Shown: positions 1 to 6,548 of the stretch, one piece after another
How positions within the stretch are numbered: position 1 is the stretch's first letter
How the letters are laid out: every line of letters starts with the position of its first letter
From: JALYXS01 sp051003795
GTDB lineage: Bacteria > Acidobacteriota > Terriglobia > Bryobacterales > Bryobacteraceae
NCBI GenBank assembly: GCA_051003795.1
Contig: JBPCKZ010000050.1
Span: 1 to 13,161 of the forward strand
Direction: 5' to 3'
DNA: 13,161 bases
Made by a program: the position numbers and the translations under genes
The notes under the pieces: model-generated
Told to the model about the DNA's origin: nothing
What the model saw: the letters and a program-made list of their open reading frames with translations, nothing else
Databases searched by the model: none

Positions 1-1595
1 CCGCGATCACGGCCGCTTACCGGCGGAGCGTTCAATGGGCCATCGACTTCCGGTGGATCACGGTCGGCATCGCGGCTTGCGCACTGATCGCGTCTTATTT
101 GATTACGGCAAGCGGCGTTGTGGGATCCGAGTTTCTGCCGCATTTGGATGAGGGCGCCATCTGGGCGCGAGCGACTCTCGCTCCGAGTACCGGACCGGCG
201 GAAGGCACGCGCGTCATGAACCAGGCACGACTGATTCTCGCCCGTTTTCCGGAGGTAACTCAAGTGATTTGCCAGATTGGACGGCCCGACGATGGAACGG
301 ACACCACTGGCTTTTTTAACACCGAATACTTTGTGGACCTGAAGCCAAAAGATCGCTGGCGTCCGGTATTCAGCCAGAAAAAGGAAGAATTGGTTGGAGC
401 GATGGATCGTGCGCTCGAGGAGATTCCGGGCGCGCTTTGGAATTTCTCGCAGCCGATTGCCGACAACATGGAAGAAGCGGTCAGCGGTGTCAAAGGCCAG
501 CTTGCGATCAAAATTTACGGCGAGGACTTGAAGGTCTTGGAGGCCAAGGGGAACGAGATTGTCGCGGTCATGCGCACGGTTCCCGGCGTTGCGGACCTGG
601 GGCTGTTCCGCGTAATCGGCCAGCCCAATCTGGAGTTTCAGGTCGACCGGGACAGAGCCGCGCGATACGGACTCAACGTGGCGGACGTGCAGGACGCGAT
701 CGAGACCGCCGTCGGGGGCAAAGCCGTGAGCCAAGTGCTGCAAGGCGAGCAGAGATACGATCTGGTGGCGCGTTATGAGACGCCGTACCGGAATTCCAAA
801 GAAGCCATCGAGAGAGTTCGGCTGCTGGCGCCTACCGGCGAGCGCGTTTCCCTGGCGCAACTCTGCAAAGTGGACGTTCTCGATGGCGCCTCCGAGATTT
901 ACCGGGAAGGAAATTCGCGCTACGTCGCCATCAAATACAGCGTGCCCGTCCGCGATCTCGGCAGCACGGTGGAAGAGGCAATGCGGAAGGTGGATCGCGA
1001 CGTCAAGCTTCCGACCGGTTACCGCATGGACTGGGCCGGCGAATACGAGAGCCAGAAAAGGTCGCAGAAGCGGCTGATGATTGTGTTGCCGCTCACGATT
1101 ATGGTGATCTGCATGATCCTCTACACCATGTTCAATTCTCCGAAATGGGTGCTGTTGATTCTCGCTAACGTTGCCATGGCTCCGATCGGCGGGTTGCTGG
1201 CATTGTGGATTACGGGAACGCATTTCAGCGTATCTTCCGGGGTCGGATTTCTGGCGTTATTCGGCGTGTCCGTTCAGACGGGCGTGATCATGCTCGAATA
1301 CATTAACCAGCGGCGCGGGCGCGGCGAAACGATTAGAGAGGCGGCGGTCGAGGGATCGGTCCTGCGACTGCGCCCCATCATGATGACGATGCTGGTGGCT
1401 AGCGTGGGGCTGCTGCCGGCGGCGCTGTCGCGCGGGATTGGCTCGGATTCGCAGCGACCGTTCGCGATCGTGATTGTCGGCGGCCTGCTCGCGGCGCTGA
1501 TGCTCGGCATCTATTTGCTGCCTACGCTCTATGTGTGGGTAGCGCGCGAGGGAGACGTTCTACCCGAGCCCGAGGCGGAATTCGCGGAAGAATAG
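1..1595 (+). CDS. Heavy-metal RND efflux pump (CzcA/CusA family), C-terminal half
   Basis: This is the inner-membrane proton antiporter subunit of a tripartite efflux pump, normally about 1,040 aa, of which 530 codons are in the window. The frame is open to the left edge (first full codon at position 3), so the TTG at 99 is not the start. In order I see one membrane helix (about 54-120, probably TM7), a large periplasmic porter/docking region (about 125-1070), and five helices at about 1075-1134, 1147-1212, 1243-1305, 1378-1428 and 1462-1542 (TM8-12). Family signatures include GSEFLPHLDEGAIW, TEYFVDLKPKDRW, IPGALWNFSQPIADNMEEA, KIYGEDL, IGQPNLEFQVDR and the final helical block VGLLPAALSRGIGSDSQRPFA. 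These fit the heavy-metal (HME) branch better than the AcrB drug-efflux branch. The helices carrying the proton-relay acids and metal-selective residues lie left of the window, so the exported ion cannot be named. It converges on the aldolase gene with only 4 bp between stops. Confidence 0.93.
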   Translation, partial: AITAAYRRSVQWAIDFRWITVGIAACALIASYLITASGVVGSEFLPHLDEGAIWARATLAPSTGPAEGTRVMNQARLILARFPEVTQVICQIGRPDDGTDTTGFFNTEYFVDLKPKDRWRPVFSQKKEELVGAMDRALEEIPGALWNFSQPIADNMEEAVSGVKGQLAIKIYGEDLKVLEAKGNEIVAVMRTVPGVADLGLFRVIGQPNLEFQVDRDRAARYGLNVADVQDAIETAVGGKAVSQVLQGEQRYDLVARYETPYRNSKEAIERVRLLAPTGERVSLAQLCKVDVLDGASEIYREGNSRYVAIKYSVPVRDLGSTVEEAMRKVDRDVKLPTGYRMDWAGEYESQKRSQKRLMIVLPLTIMVICMILYTMFNSPKWVLLILANVAMAPIGGLLALWITGTHFSVSSGVGFLALFGVSVQTGVIMLEYINQRRGRGETIREAAVEGSVLRLRPIMMTMLVASVGLLPAALSRGIGSDSQRPFAIVIVGGLLAALMLGIYLLPTLYVWVAREGDVLPEPEAEFAEE

Positions 1596-1599
1596 GGTT

Positions 1600-2250
1600 T
1601 CACAAGCCCCGCGCTCGCGCAATCGCCACGCGAAAACGCCTCGCGCGCTCGGCGAAGACTTCGTAATGCTCGTCCCGGACGCTGGCGGCATCGACCAGCG
1701 CGCCGGTGACTCCCACGGCGGAAGCGCCCGCATGCAAATATTCGCCGATATTATCGAGGGTGACGCCACCGCTCGCGATGAATCTAATTTTGGGAAACGG
1801 CGCGCGTAGCGATTTGATGTAGCGTGGACCGCCCATGGCGTTGCACGGCACGATGCGAACCGCGTCCGCGCCCGCTTCCCAGGCCGAATAGATTTCCGTG
1901 GGCGTCAGGGCACCCGGCATTACGACCGTCGAAAGCTCTTTCGCCACATCGATTACAGGCGGCTTTAAAGCCGGCGACAGCAGGAACTGGGCGCCGGCGG
2001 ACACGCACTGGCGGGCGGTGTCCACATCGAGCACCGTACCCGCCCCGACCAACATTTCCTCCCCGAACCGTCCGCGGATGCGCCGGATGGCGTCCGCCGC
2101 TTCGGGGTTTGTGACCGCGATCTCGACCGCGCAAATGCCGCCGCGATGGAGAACTTCGGCGCAGCGAAACGCGCTTTCGGCATTCAAGGTGCGGACCACC
2201 GGAATGATGCCAACTTTGAAAATCGCCGCAAGTATCGCCGCGCGATCCAT
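1600..2250 (-). CDS. eda: KDPG/KHG aldolase family protein lacking the Schiff-base lysine
   Basis: 216 aa, full length for class I 2-dehydro-3-deoxyphosphogluconate aldolase (E. coli Eda, 213 aa), a cytoplasmic TIM-barrel enzyme that splits KDPG to pyruvate and glyceraldehyde-3-phosphate in the Entner-Doudoroff route. Barrel landmarks occur in order: GIIPVVRT (14-21), the catalytic-type Glu43 in AVEIAVTNP (Eda Glu45), VGAGTVLD, FLLSPALKPPVI, VMPGALTPTEI and IASGGVTLDNI. At the strand-6 motif, where Eda has the imine-forming lysine (FKFFPAE), this protein reads VRIVPCNAMGG, so the lysine is Arg132 (codon CGC, 1855-1857). Arg49 of Eda is Thr47 here. The fold assignment is firm; aldolase activity is doubtful. 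The ATG lies 6 nt after the SIMPL stop, in the same frame, so the two genes are probably co-transcribed. A pseudoenzyme or a different lyase is possible. Confidence 0.85.
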   Translation of the reverse strand: MDRAAILAAIFKVGIIPVVRTLNAESAFRCAEVLHRGGICAVEIAVTNPEAADAIRRIRGRFGEEMLVGAGTVLDVDTARQCVSAGAQFLLSPALKPPVIDVAKELSTVVMPGALTPTEIYSAWEAGADAVRIVPCNAMGGPRYIKSLRAPFPKIRFIASGGVTLDNIGEYLHAGASAVGVTGALVDAASVRDEHYEVFAERARRFRVAIARARGL

Positions 2251-2256
2251 TCCGCT

Positions 2257-2961
2257 CTATTGCGCGATGGCGAGCTCGAGCGTGACGGTCGCGTTGACGC
2301 TCACCAGACCGGGTTCCACGGGCGTCGTGGCGCCGCTTCCCGCGGCCGACCCGGCAAAAGCCAGCGGCTGAATAGTCCCCGATCCGCCCTCCGACGCCGA
2401 AAGAACCGCGCCCACCTTCACTCCCAGGCCGGTCGCGATGGCGGTTGCCTGATTTTTCGCCCGCACGGCGGCAAGTCCAAGCACCTGAGCACGAACCGTA
2501 TCTTCGTCTTTGAGGGTGAAATTGAGACTCTGCACGCGATTCGCGCCGGCCTGCGTGGCCGCGTCGATCACTTTCCCGATGGAGGATAGATCGTCGGAAG
2601 TGACTTCCACAACGTTGGTCGCGGTATAGCCAAGCAGCGTTCCCGTGCCGCCGCCCGGAGGGTAGTTGTAATTCGCGCTCAGCGTGTAATTGATGGTCTT
2701 GATGTCCGCGGCAGCGCCAAGCACCGAGCGCAGTTGCGTTATCACGTTGGCGACCTGGGTTGCATTCTGGGTAGAGGCATCCTGGGCAGCGGTCGCTTGC
2801 GTAACCACGCCGACGTCGATCCGGACCTGGTCGGGCTTCACGGACATGCTCGCGTTTCCAACGGCGAGAATGTAGGGCGTTCGCGGGACTGTTGTTTGAG
2901 CGAAGGCCGTGACGCCAATAATCGATATGCGGAGCGCGATTAAGAACGACGCTGGTTTCAT
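2257..2961 (-). CDS. Secreted SIMPL domain protein (DUF541)
   Basis: 234 aa. Residues 1-21 form a signal peptide (hydrophobic run FLIALRISIIGVTAFA, likely cut at AFA|QTT), so the product should be periplasmic or outer-membrane associated. The mature part follows the SIMPL/BP26-OMP28 pattern: an opening strand with ILAVGNASMSVKPDQVRIDVGV, a helix rich in Ala/Gln/Thr (TQATAAQDASTQNATQVANV), the NYTLSANYNYPPGGG segment, GYTATNVVEVTSDDLSSIGKVIDAA, QSLNFTLKDED, and the helix AVRAKNQATAIATGLGVKVG before the final strand VSVNATVTLELAI. Members of this family form oligomeric rings in some bacteria, but the function is generally unknown. The Gly/Ser/Ala-rich stretch near the C-terminus (GGSGTIQPLAFAGSAAGSGA) looks like a flexible insertion. 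It is the first gene of a two-gene unit with the aldolase homologue and is divergent from thrS across 44 bp. I see no functional reason for the pairing. Confidence 0.88.
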   Translation of the reverse strand: MKPASFLIALRISIIGVTAFAQTTVPRTPYILAVGNASMSVKPDQVRIDVGVVTQATAAQDASTQNATQVANVITQLRSVLGAAADIKTINYTLSANYNYPPGGGTGTLLGYTATNVVEVTSDDLSSIGKVIDAATQAGANRVQSLNFTLKDEDTVRAQVLGLAAVRAKNQATAIATGLGVKVGAVLSASEGGSGTIQPLAFAGSAAGSGATTPVEPGLVSVNATVTLELAIAQ

Positions 2962-3005
2962 GAGGGTATTATCGCGCCCCGCGTGATACGCTGAAATTTC
3001 CTGTT
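2962..3005. promoter_or_regulatory. Divergent promoter region between SIMPL gene and thrS
   Basis: These 44 bp must hold the 5' signals for both divergent genes unless their promoters lie inside the opposite gene. On the - strand GATAAT (2973-2968) is a good -10-like hexamer only 6 nt from the SIMPL ATG, which would put the RNA start at or near the start codon (a leaderless message). No convincing -35 accompanies it. Neither gene shows a Shine-Dalgarno sequence. The space is too short for a T-box leader, so thrS is not under that control here. Confidence 0.35.
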
Positions 3006-4943
3006 ATGAGTAGCAGCATCCAGATCACCCTGCCGGACGGAAGTGTCCAATCGGTTCCCCTTGGCGCCACGGCATTCGACATCGCGAAATCCATTAGCCC
3101 CCGGCTCGCCGACGCCGCCATTGCCGCCAAAGTCAACAGCGAGCCTTACGATCTCAACCGAGCGATCGAGACCGACGCCGCCGTTCAGATTTTGACGGCG
3201 AAAGATCCGGCGGCCCTCGAAATCTACCGGCATTCGACCGCCCACCTTCTCGCGCTCGCGGTTCAGGAGTTGTTCCCGGGTACGCGGCTCGGCGTCGGAC
3301 CTCCCATCGAGAACGGCTTCTATTACGATTTCGAGCGGGAAGAGCACTTCACGCCCGAGGACCTCGAAAAAATTGAAGCGAAGATGTGGGAGTTGCAAGC
3401 GCGCGATCTGACGTACGAGCGCGTGATGACTCCCAAACCGGAGGGCTTGCGGAAATATCGGGAAATGGGCGAGCACATGAAGTGCGAGCTGATCGAAGAG
3501 AAGGCCGACGCCGTTTTTTCGGAGTACACGCTTGGGCCCAACTTCATCGATTTCTGCCGCGGCCCGCACGTGGGGCGGACCTCGAAAATCAAAGCATTCA
3601 AGCTGCTCTCGATCGCCGGCGCTTACTGGAAGGGCGACGAGAAGAACCGGCAGATGCAGCGGATTTACGGTACCGCGTTCTTCACGAAGAAAGAACTCGA
3701 CGAGTATCTGCAAAAGCTTGAAGAAGCCAAGAAGCGCGACCATCGGAAGCTCGGCAAAGAGCTCGACCTGTTCAGCATTCAGGAACTCGCGGGGCCGGGG
3801 CTGATCTTTTTTCATCCCAAGGGCGGCACGATTCGCAAGATCATTGAAGACTGGATGCGCGATCAGTACATCGCGCGCGGGTATTCGCTGGTCTACACGC
3901 CGCACATCGCGCGCGCGGACCTCTGGAAGACGTCCGGCCACTACAACTTTTACGCCGACAACATGTTCAAGCGGATGGAGCTGGACGATTCGGAATACCA
4001 GCTCAAGCCGATGAACTGCCCATTCCACATCCTGATCTATCGCGACAAGATGCACAGCTATCGGGAGCTTCCGGTGCGCTTGGGCGAACTGGGCACGGTG
4101 TATCGTTATGAGCGTTCCGGCGTGATGCACGGGCTGCTGCGCGTGCGCGGATTCACGCAGGACGACGCGCACATTTTTTGTACGCCGGAGCAGATTGAAG
4201 ACGAGGTGGTGAACTGCCTTCAATTCGCCATCGATACGTTGACCACGTTCGGATTCGAAAAGTATGAGGCCGAGCTTTCGACGTGGGATGGCGGCGCGAG
4301 CGGCAAGTACGACGGCAGCCCCGAGCAGTGGCAGCTTGCCGAAAACGCGCTGAAGAATGCGACCGAGCGCCTAAATCTGAAAGTGAAAGCGATGCCGGAC
4401 GAAGCGGCGTTCTACGGTCCGAAGATCGACATCAAGCTGGTGGATGCAATTGGGCGGTTATGGCAGCTTTCGACGGTTCAGTTCGACTTTACGCTGCCGC
4501 GGCGATTCGGGCTCGAGTACATCGCGGAGGACGGCAAGGCGCATCAACCGTTGATGGTGCATCGGGCGCTGTACGGTTCGCTGGAACGGTTTTTCGGAAT
4601 TTTGATTGAGCATTACGCGGGCGCATTCCCGGCGTGGCTCGCTCCGATTCAAGCCGCGATTCTTCCGATTACCGACCGCCAGTTGGACTATGCCCGAAAG
4701 TTGAAAGAGCGGCTCACGGGCGAAGGACTGCGCGTCACTGTGGACGACCGCAGCGAGAAGGTGAACCTCAAGATCCGCGACGCGCAGTTGCAGAAGATCC
4801 CCTACATGCTGGTGGTGGGCGACCGGGAAGCGCAGAGCGAACAAGTTTCCGTGCGCGAGCGGAAGCGTGGAGACCTGGGCGCGCGAAGCGTCGAGGACTT
4901 CCTGGCCGAAATTCAGGAGCGGGTTCGCACGAAATCCGACTGA
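3006..4943 (+). CDS. thrS: Threonyl-tRNA synthetase
   Basis: 645 aa, normal full length for bacterial ThrRS (E. coli 642). It charges tRNA-Thr in the cytoplasm and proofreads Ser-tRNA-Thr. Domains in order: TGS (about 1-63, beginning IQITLPDGSVQSVPLGATAF), the editing domain (about 65-225) with the HxxxH site His76/His80 (HSTAH) and the Cys184/His188 pair in CRGPHV, the class II catalytic core (about 245-540), and the anticodon-binding domain (about 546-640, from PIQAAILPITDRQLDYA). The three zinc ligands that select threonine are present: Cys338 (MNCPFH), His389 (DDAHIFC) and His519 (MVHRALYGS). Motif 2 is YRYERSGVMHGLLRVRGFTQDD. Every catalytic and editing residue I could check is intact, so it should be functional. 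The ATG at 3006 is the only start that gives the usual N-terminus; no Shine-Dalgarno precedes it. It is probably transcribed alone, with the hairpin at 5057 as a stop signal. Confidence 0.98.
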   Translation: MSSSIQITLPDGSVQSVPLGATAFDIAKSISPRLADAAIAAKVNSEPYDLNRAIETDAAVQILTAKDPAALEIYRHSTAHLLALAVQELFPGTRLGVGPPIENGFYYDFEREEHFTPEDLEKIEAKMWELQARDLTYERVMTPKPEGLRKYREMGEHMKCELIEEKADAVFSEYTLGPNFIDFCRGPHVGRTSKIKAFKLLSIAGAYWKGDEKNRQMQRIYGTAFFTKKELDEYLQKLEEAKKRDHRKLGKELDLFSIQELAGPGLIFFHPKGGTIRKIIEDWMRDQYIARGYSLVYTPHIARADLWKTSGHYNFYADNMFKRMELDDSEYQLKPMNCPFHILIYRDKMHSYRELPVRLGELGTVYRYERSGVMHGLLRVRGFTQDDAHIFCTPEQIEDEVVNCLQFAIDTLTTFGFEKYEAELSTWDGGASGKYDGSPEQWQLAENALKNATERLNLKVKAMPDEAAFYGPKIDIKLVDAIGRLWQLSTVQFDFTLPRRFGLEYIAEDGKAHQPLMVHRALYGSLERFFGILIEHYAGAFPAWLAPIQAAILPITDRQLDYARKLKERLTGEGLRVTVDDRSEKVNLKIRDAQLQKIPYMLVVGDREAQSEQVSVRERKRGDLGARSVEDFLAEIQERVRTKSD

Positions 4944-5056
4944 ACCTTGGCCGGCCCAAGAGATTTCGTCGAGATTTTACGAAACATTTTGGGAGGTCGC
5001 ATCGTCTTCACTTGCATCAGTTGCCAAATGACAACCCCCCTTGTCCAGCAACTGGT

Positions 5057-5084
5057 GGGGCAGGCGTAAGCCTGCCCCCGTTTT
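5057..5084 (+). terminator. Hairpin with short T run after thrS
   Basis: A perfect 9-bp stem, GGGGCAGGC (5057-5065) and GCCTGCCCC (5070-5078), closes a GTAA loop. It is followed by CG and TTTT (5081-5084). Position and form suit a rho-independent terminator for thrS, although the T run is short and offset by 2 nt. Because the stem is symmetric and very GC-rich, it could instead be one unit of a dispersed palindromic repeat. It bears on the next gene's start: a start at TTG 5012 would place the hairpin inside coding sequence. Confidence 0.55.
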
Positions 5085-5089
5085 CGGAC

Positions 5090-6142
5090 TTGTTGCGGTG
5101 CGAGGCTTCGGAATCGGCGATTGAACAACTGCCGAATCGCCCGGCCGTTTTTTTGTTGTGGCCCGCGGAGGGCGATCCGTACTTGGGTCGAACGAATCTG
5201 CTGCGCCGCCGCTTGTTGCGAATGTGGCGGTTGTTGCAAGCCCGGCACCCCGTCGCGCGGATCGAATACTCCTTTACCGGATCGAAGCTCGAGGCCTCGA
5301 TGCGGCTTTATCAATTAGCCCGATTTCACCTTCCTCAACGGTATAGCGACGTGGCGCGTCTGCGTTTGCCGCCGTTCGTGAAAATCGTCCTCGGCAATGC
5401 GTTCCCGCGCAGTCACATCACTTCGCAAATAGGCCGTTCCGAAGCGCGGTACTTCGGGCCGTTCCGCACGCGCCTTTCGGCGGAGCGTTTCGAATCCGCG
5501 GTGCTCGATCTGTTTCAGGTGCGAAGGTGCCAGGAGGATTTAACCCCTTCGCCCGAACACCCCGGGTGCATGTACGGAGAAATGGGCATGTGCCTGCGGC
5601 CCTGTCAGCAGTTGGTGGGAGTGGAGGAGTACGCGAGCGAGGTGCAACGCCTGACGGAATTTCTGGCTACCGGCGGGCGTTCGCTGCTCGATCCCGCGGC
5701 GGCGGCGCGCGACCGGCTCAGCGCGGAAATGCAATTCGAGGAGGCGGCGCGGCAACACCGCCGCGTGGAGAAAATCGGGGAGGTGTTGAAGCTTCGAGAC
5801 GAGATGGCGCGCGATATCGACCGGCTGCATGGGGTGGCCGTGACGGCTTCGGCGGAACCGGATGCGGTGGAGGTTTCGTTCGTCCGCGCGGGACACTGGC
5901 AGGGAGCCACGCGGATTGGGTTTGATCAAGTCTCGCTCGATCGGAAGCTGCATGACGCTGTGGACGATGTGAGCGCGACGGTTTGGAAGCCGAAGGAAAG
6001 GCTGGAATATCTGGCGATACTGGCGCGATGGTTTTATTCGAGCTGGCGGGACGGGGAGTTTCTATTGTTCGATAGCTTTGCGAATGTTCCGTACCGGAAG
6101 CTGGTTGGCGCGATTTCGCGGGTGGCGAAGGCGACCGCGTAG
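5090..6142 (+). CDS. UvrC/Cho-like protein with GIY-YIG-like and UVR domains, no second nuclease
   Basis: About 350 aa from the TTG at 5090; UvrC is usually about 600 aa. Residues 13-95 resemble the UvrC GIY-YIG nuclease: PNRPAVFLL stands for the first motif (Phe where UvrC has Tyr), YLGRTNLLRRRL for YVGKAxxLRxRV (Tyr31 and the Arg kept), then LEASMRLYQLARFHLPQRYS with Glu68 at the metal-binding position. FVKIVLGNAFPR and YFGPF follow as in UvrC. Cys148, Cys160, Cys168 and Cys172 (RRCQED, GCMYGEMGMC, RPCQQ) reproduce the UvrC four-cysteine cluster, and residues about 200-243 form a UVR motif (RLSAEMQFEEAARQHRR) that in UvrC contacts UvrB. The RNase H-like and helix-hairpin-helix domains are absent; about 105 C-terminal residues are unrecognised. 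Start uncertain: TTG 5012 has GGGAGGT at 4991-4997 but poor spacing and would code through the hairpin. An accessory excision-repair nuclease like Cho is likely. Confidence 0.8.
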   Translation: MLRCEASESAIEQLPNRPAVFLLWPAEGDPYLGRTNLLRRRLLRMWRLLQARHPVARIEYSFTGSKLEASMRLYQLARFHLPQRYSDVARLRLPPFVKIVLGNAFPRSHITSQIGRSEARYFGPFRTRLSAERFESAVLDLFQVRRCQEDLTPSPEHPGCMYGEMGMCLRPCQQLVGVEEYASEVQRLTEFLATGGRSLLDPAAAARDRLSAEMQFEEAARQHRRVEKIGEVLKLRDEMARDIDRLHGVAVTASAEPDAVEVSFVRAGHWQGATRIGFDQVSLDRKLHDAVDDVSATVWKPKERLEYLAILARWFYSSWRDGEFLLFDSFANVPYRKLVGAISRVAKATA

Positions 6143-6153
6143 CGTTCGTTCTG

Positions 6154-6217
6154 GACGGCTCGGCATGCAATTTCCGACCCGTGACCGTAAGAACGTGCGA
6201 ACAAATCGCGGCAACGC
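6154..6217 (+). repeat. Palindromic repeat, degenerate copy A
   Basis: The copy reads GGCTCGG (6158-6164), a 10-nt spacer CATGCAATTT, then CCGACCCGTGACCGTAAG (6174-6191). This is the core of the same palindrome seen at 6417-6472, with one mismatch in the right stem (CCGACCC for CCGAGCC) and its distal arm replaced after GTAAG. It runs into the 17-nt direct repeat GAACAAATCGCGGCAAC. It lies 12 bp after the UvrC-like stop codon. Confidence 0.75.
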
Positions 6218-6416
6218 TAGGTCACATGCGTGTTGGCGCGGAGCGCCTTACCGAGCCGTGACCGTAAGGGAGCGGTTCTTCGAATTTGGGAACGTTGCAA
6301 AATAAGGTGGCCGACCCGGGAACCGCGAGCCGAACACGCTCGCGATTCGCGAATTCAAACGAGCGGGTGCGCGAGGATGGCGCGTGGATTTTTGGGACGT
6401 GTGAACAAATCGCGGC
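6198..6416 (+). repeat. Direct repeat GAACAAATCGCGGCAAC flanking the repeat island
   Basis: The 17-nt sequence GAACAAATCGCGGCAAC occurs at about 6199-6215 and again at about 6403-6419, in the same orientation and just beside copies A and C. The match extends leftward as GTGCG versus GTGTG. The roughly 190 bp between them hold copy B, the inverted pair CGCGAGC/GCTCGCG (6324-6330 and 6338-6344), and no open frame of note. It may be part of the repeat unit rather than a target-site duplication. Confidence 0.7.
6235..6284 (+). repeat. Palindromic repeat, half-copy B
   Basis: It opens with a small hairpin, GGCGC-GGA-GCGCC (6235-6247). Then comes a single arm of the element, 6249-6277, running from TACCGAGCCGTGACC to GGGAGCGGTT. 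This arm is an exact 29-bp inverted match to 6417-6445. The tail GGGAGCGGTTCTTCGAA (6268-6284) recurs directly at 6463-6479. No left arm is present beside it. Confidence 0.85.
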
Positions 6417-6480
6417 AACCGCTCCCTTACGGTCACGGCTCGGTATGCCATTTCCGAGCCGTGGGAGCGGTTCTTCGAAA
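6417..6480 (+). repeat. Palindromic repeat, near-complete copy C
   Basis: The left arm (6417-6443) and right arm (6454-6472) fold on each other. The inner stem is a perfect 10 bp, CACGGCTCGG (6434-6443) with CCGAGCCGTG (6454-6463), around the 10-nt loop TATGCCATTT. The outer stem pairs AACCGCTCCC (6417-6426) with GGAGCGGTT (6464-6472). The 8 bases ACCGTAAG present in copy B are missing from the right arm here, leaving TTACGGT bulged on the left. Restoring them would give a symmetrical palindrome with arms of about 25 bp. Confidence 0.88.
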
Positions 6481-6548
6481 TGCCATAAAGAAAGCCGGGG
6501 GGTTCCCCTTTTCCGTGCGACTTATTCTTCAGACGATCGATTCTCGCG

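Larger units (their letters stand above)
6143..6548. other. Gene-free stretch dominated by palindromic repeats
   Basis: This 406-bp interval between the UvrC-like gene and the sigma-factor gene has open frames in several phases, but none shows a ribosome binding site or a recognisable product. Apart from the repeats it holds GGGG-TT-CCCC followed by TTTT (6499-6512), a weak terminator-like element before the sigma gene. I could not define a promoter for the sigma factor with confidence; it should lie in the last 60-100 bases. Confidence 0.7.

Noticed and set aside
2958..4223. A 421-codon open frame on the - strand opposite thrS
   Set aside because: It is fully antisense to conserved ThrRS domains, has a repetitive Arg/His/Val-rich composition typical of shadow frames in GC-rich DNA, and has no ribosome binding site or recognisable domain.
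4946..4960. Inverted repeat CTTGG/CCAAG just after thrS as a terminator
   Set aside because: The stem is only 5 bp and has no following T run; the hairpin at 5057 is much stronger.
4634..5089. N-terminal extension of the UvrC-like frame back to ATG 4634
   Set aside because: The extension lies in another frame of thrS's conserved anticodon-binding domain and its residues have shadow-type composition; homology to UvrC begins only after about 5100.
6324..6344. Inverted pair CGCGAGC/GCTCGCG as an operator for the sigma gene
   Set aside because: It lies over 200 bp upstream inside the repeat island and 7-bp GC-rich inverted pairs are common here; no second site supports it.
6143..6548. Repeat island as a CRISPR array
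   Set aside because: The repeats are palindromic, unequal, irregularly spaced and in both orientations, with no regular unique spacers and no cas genes.
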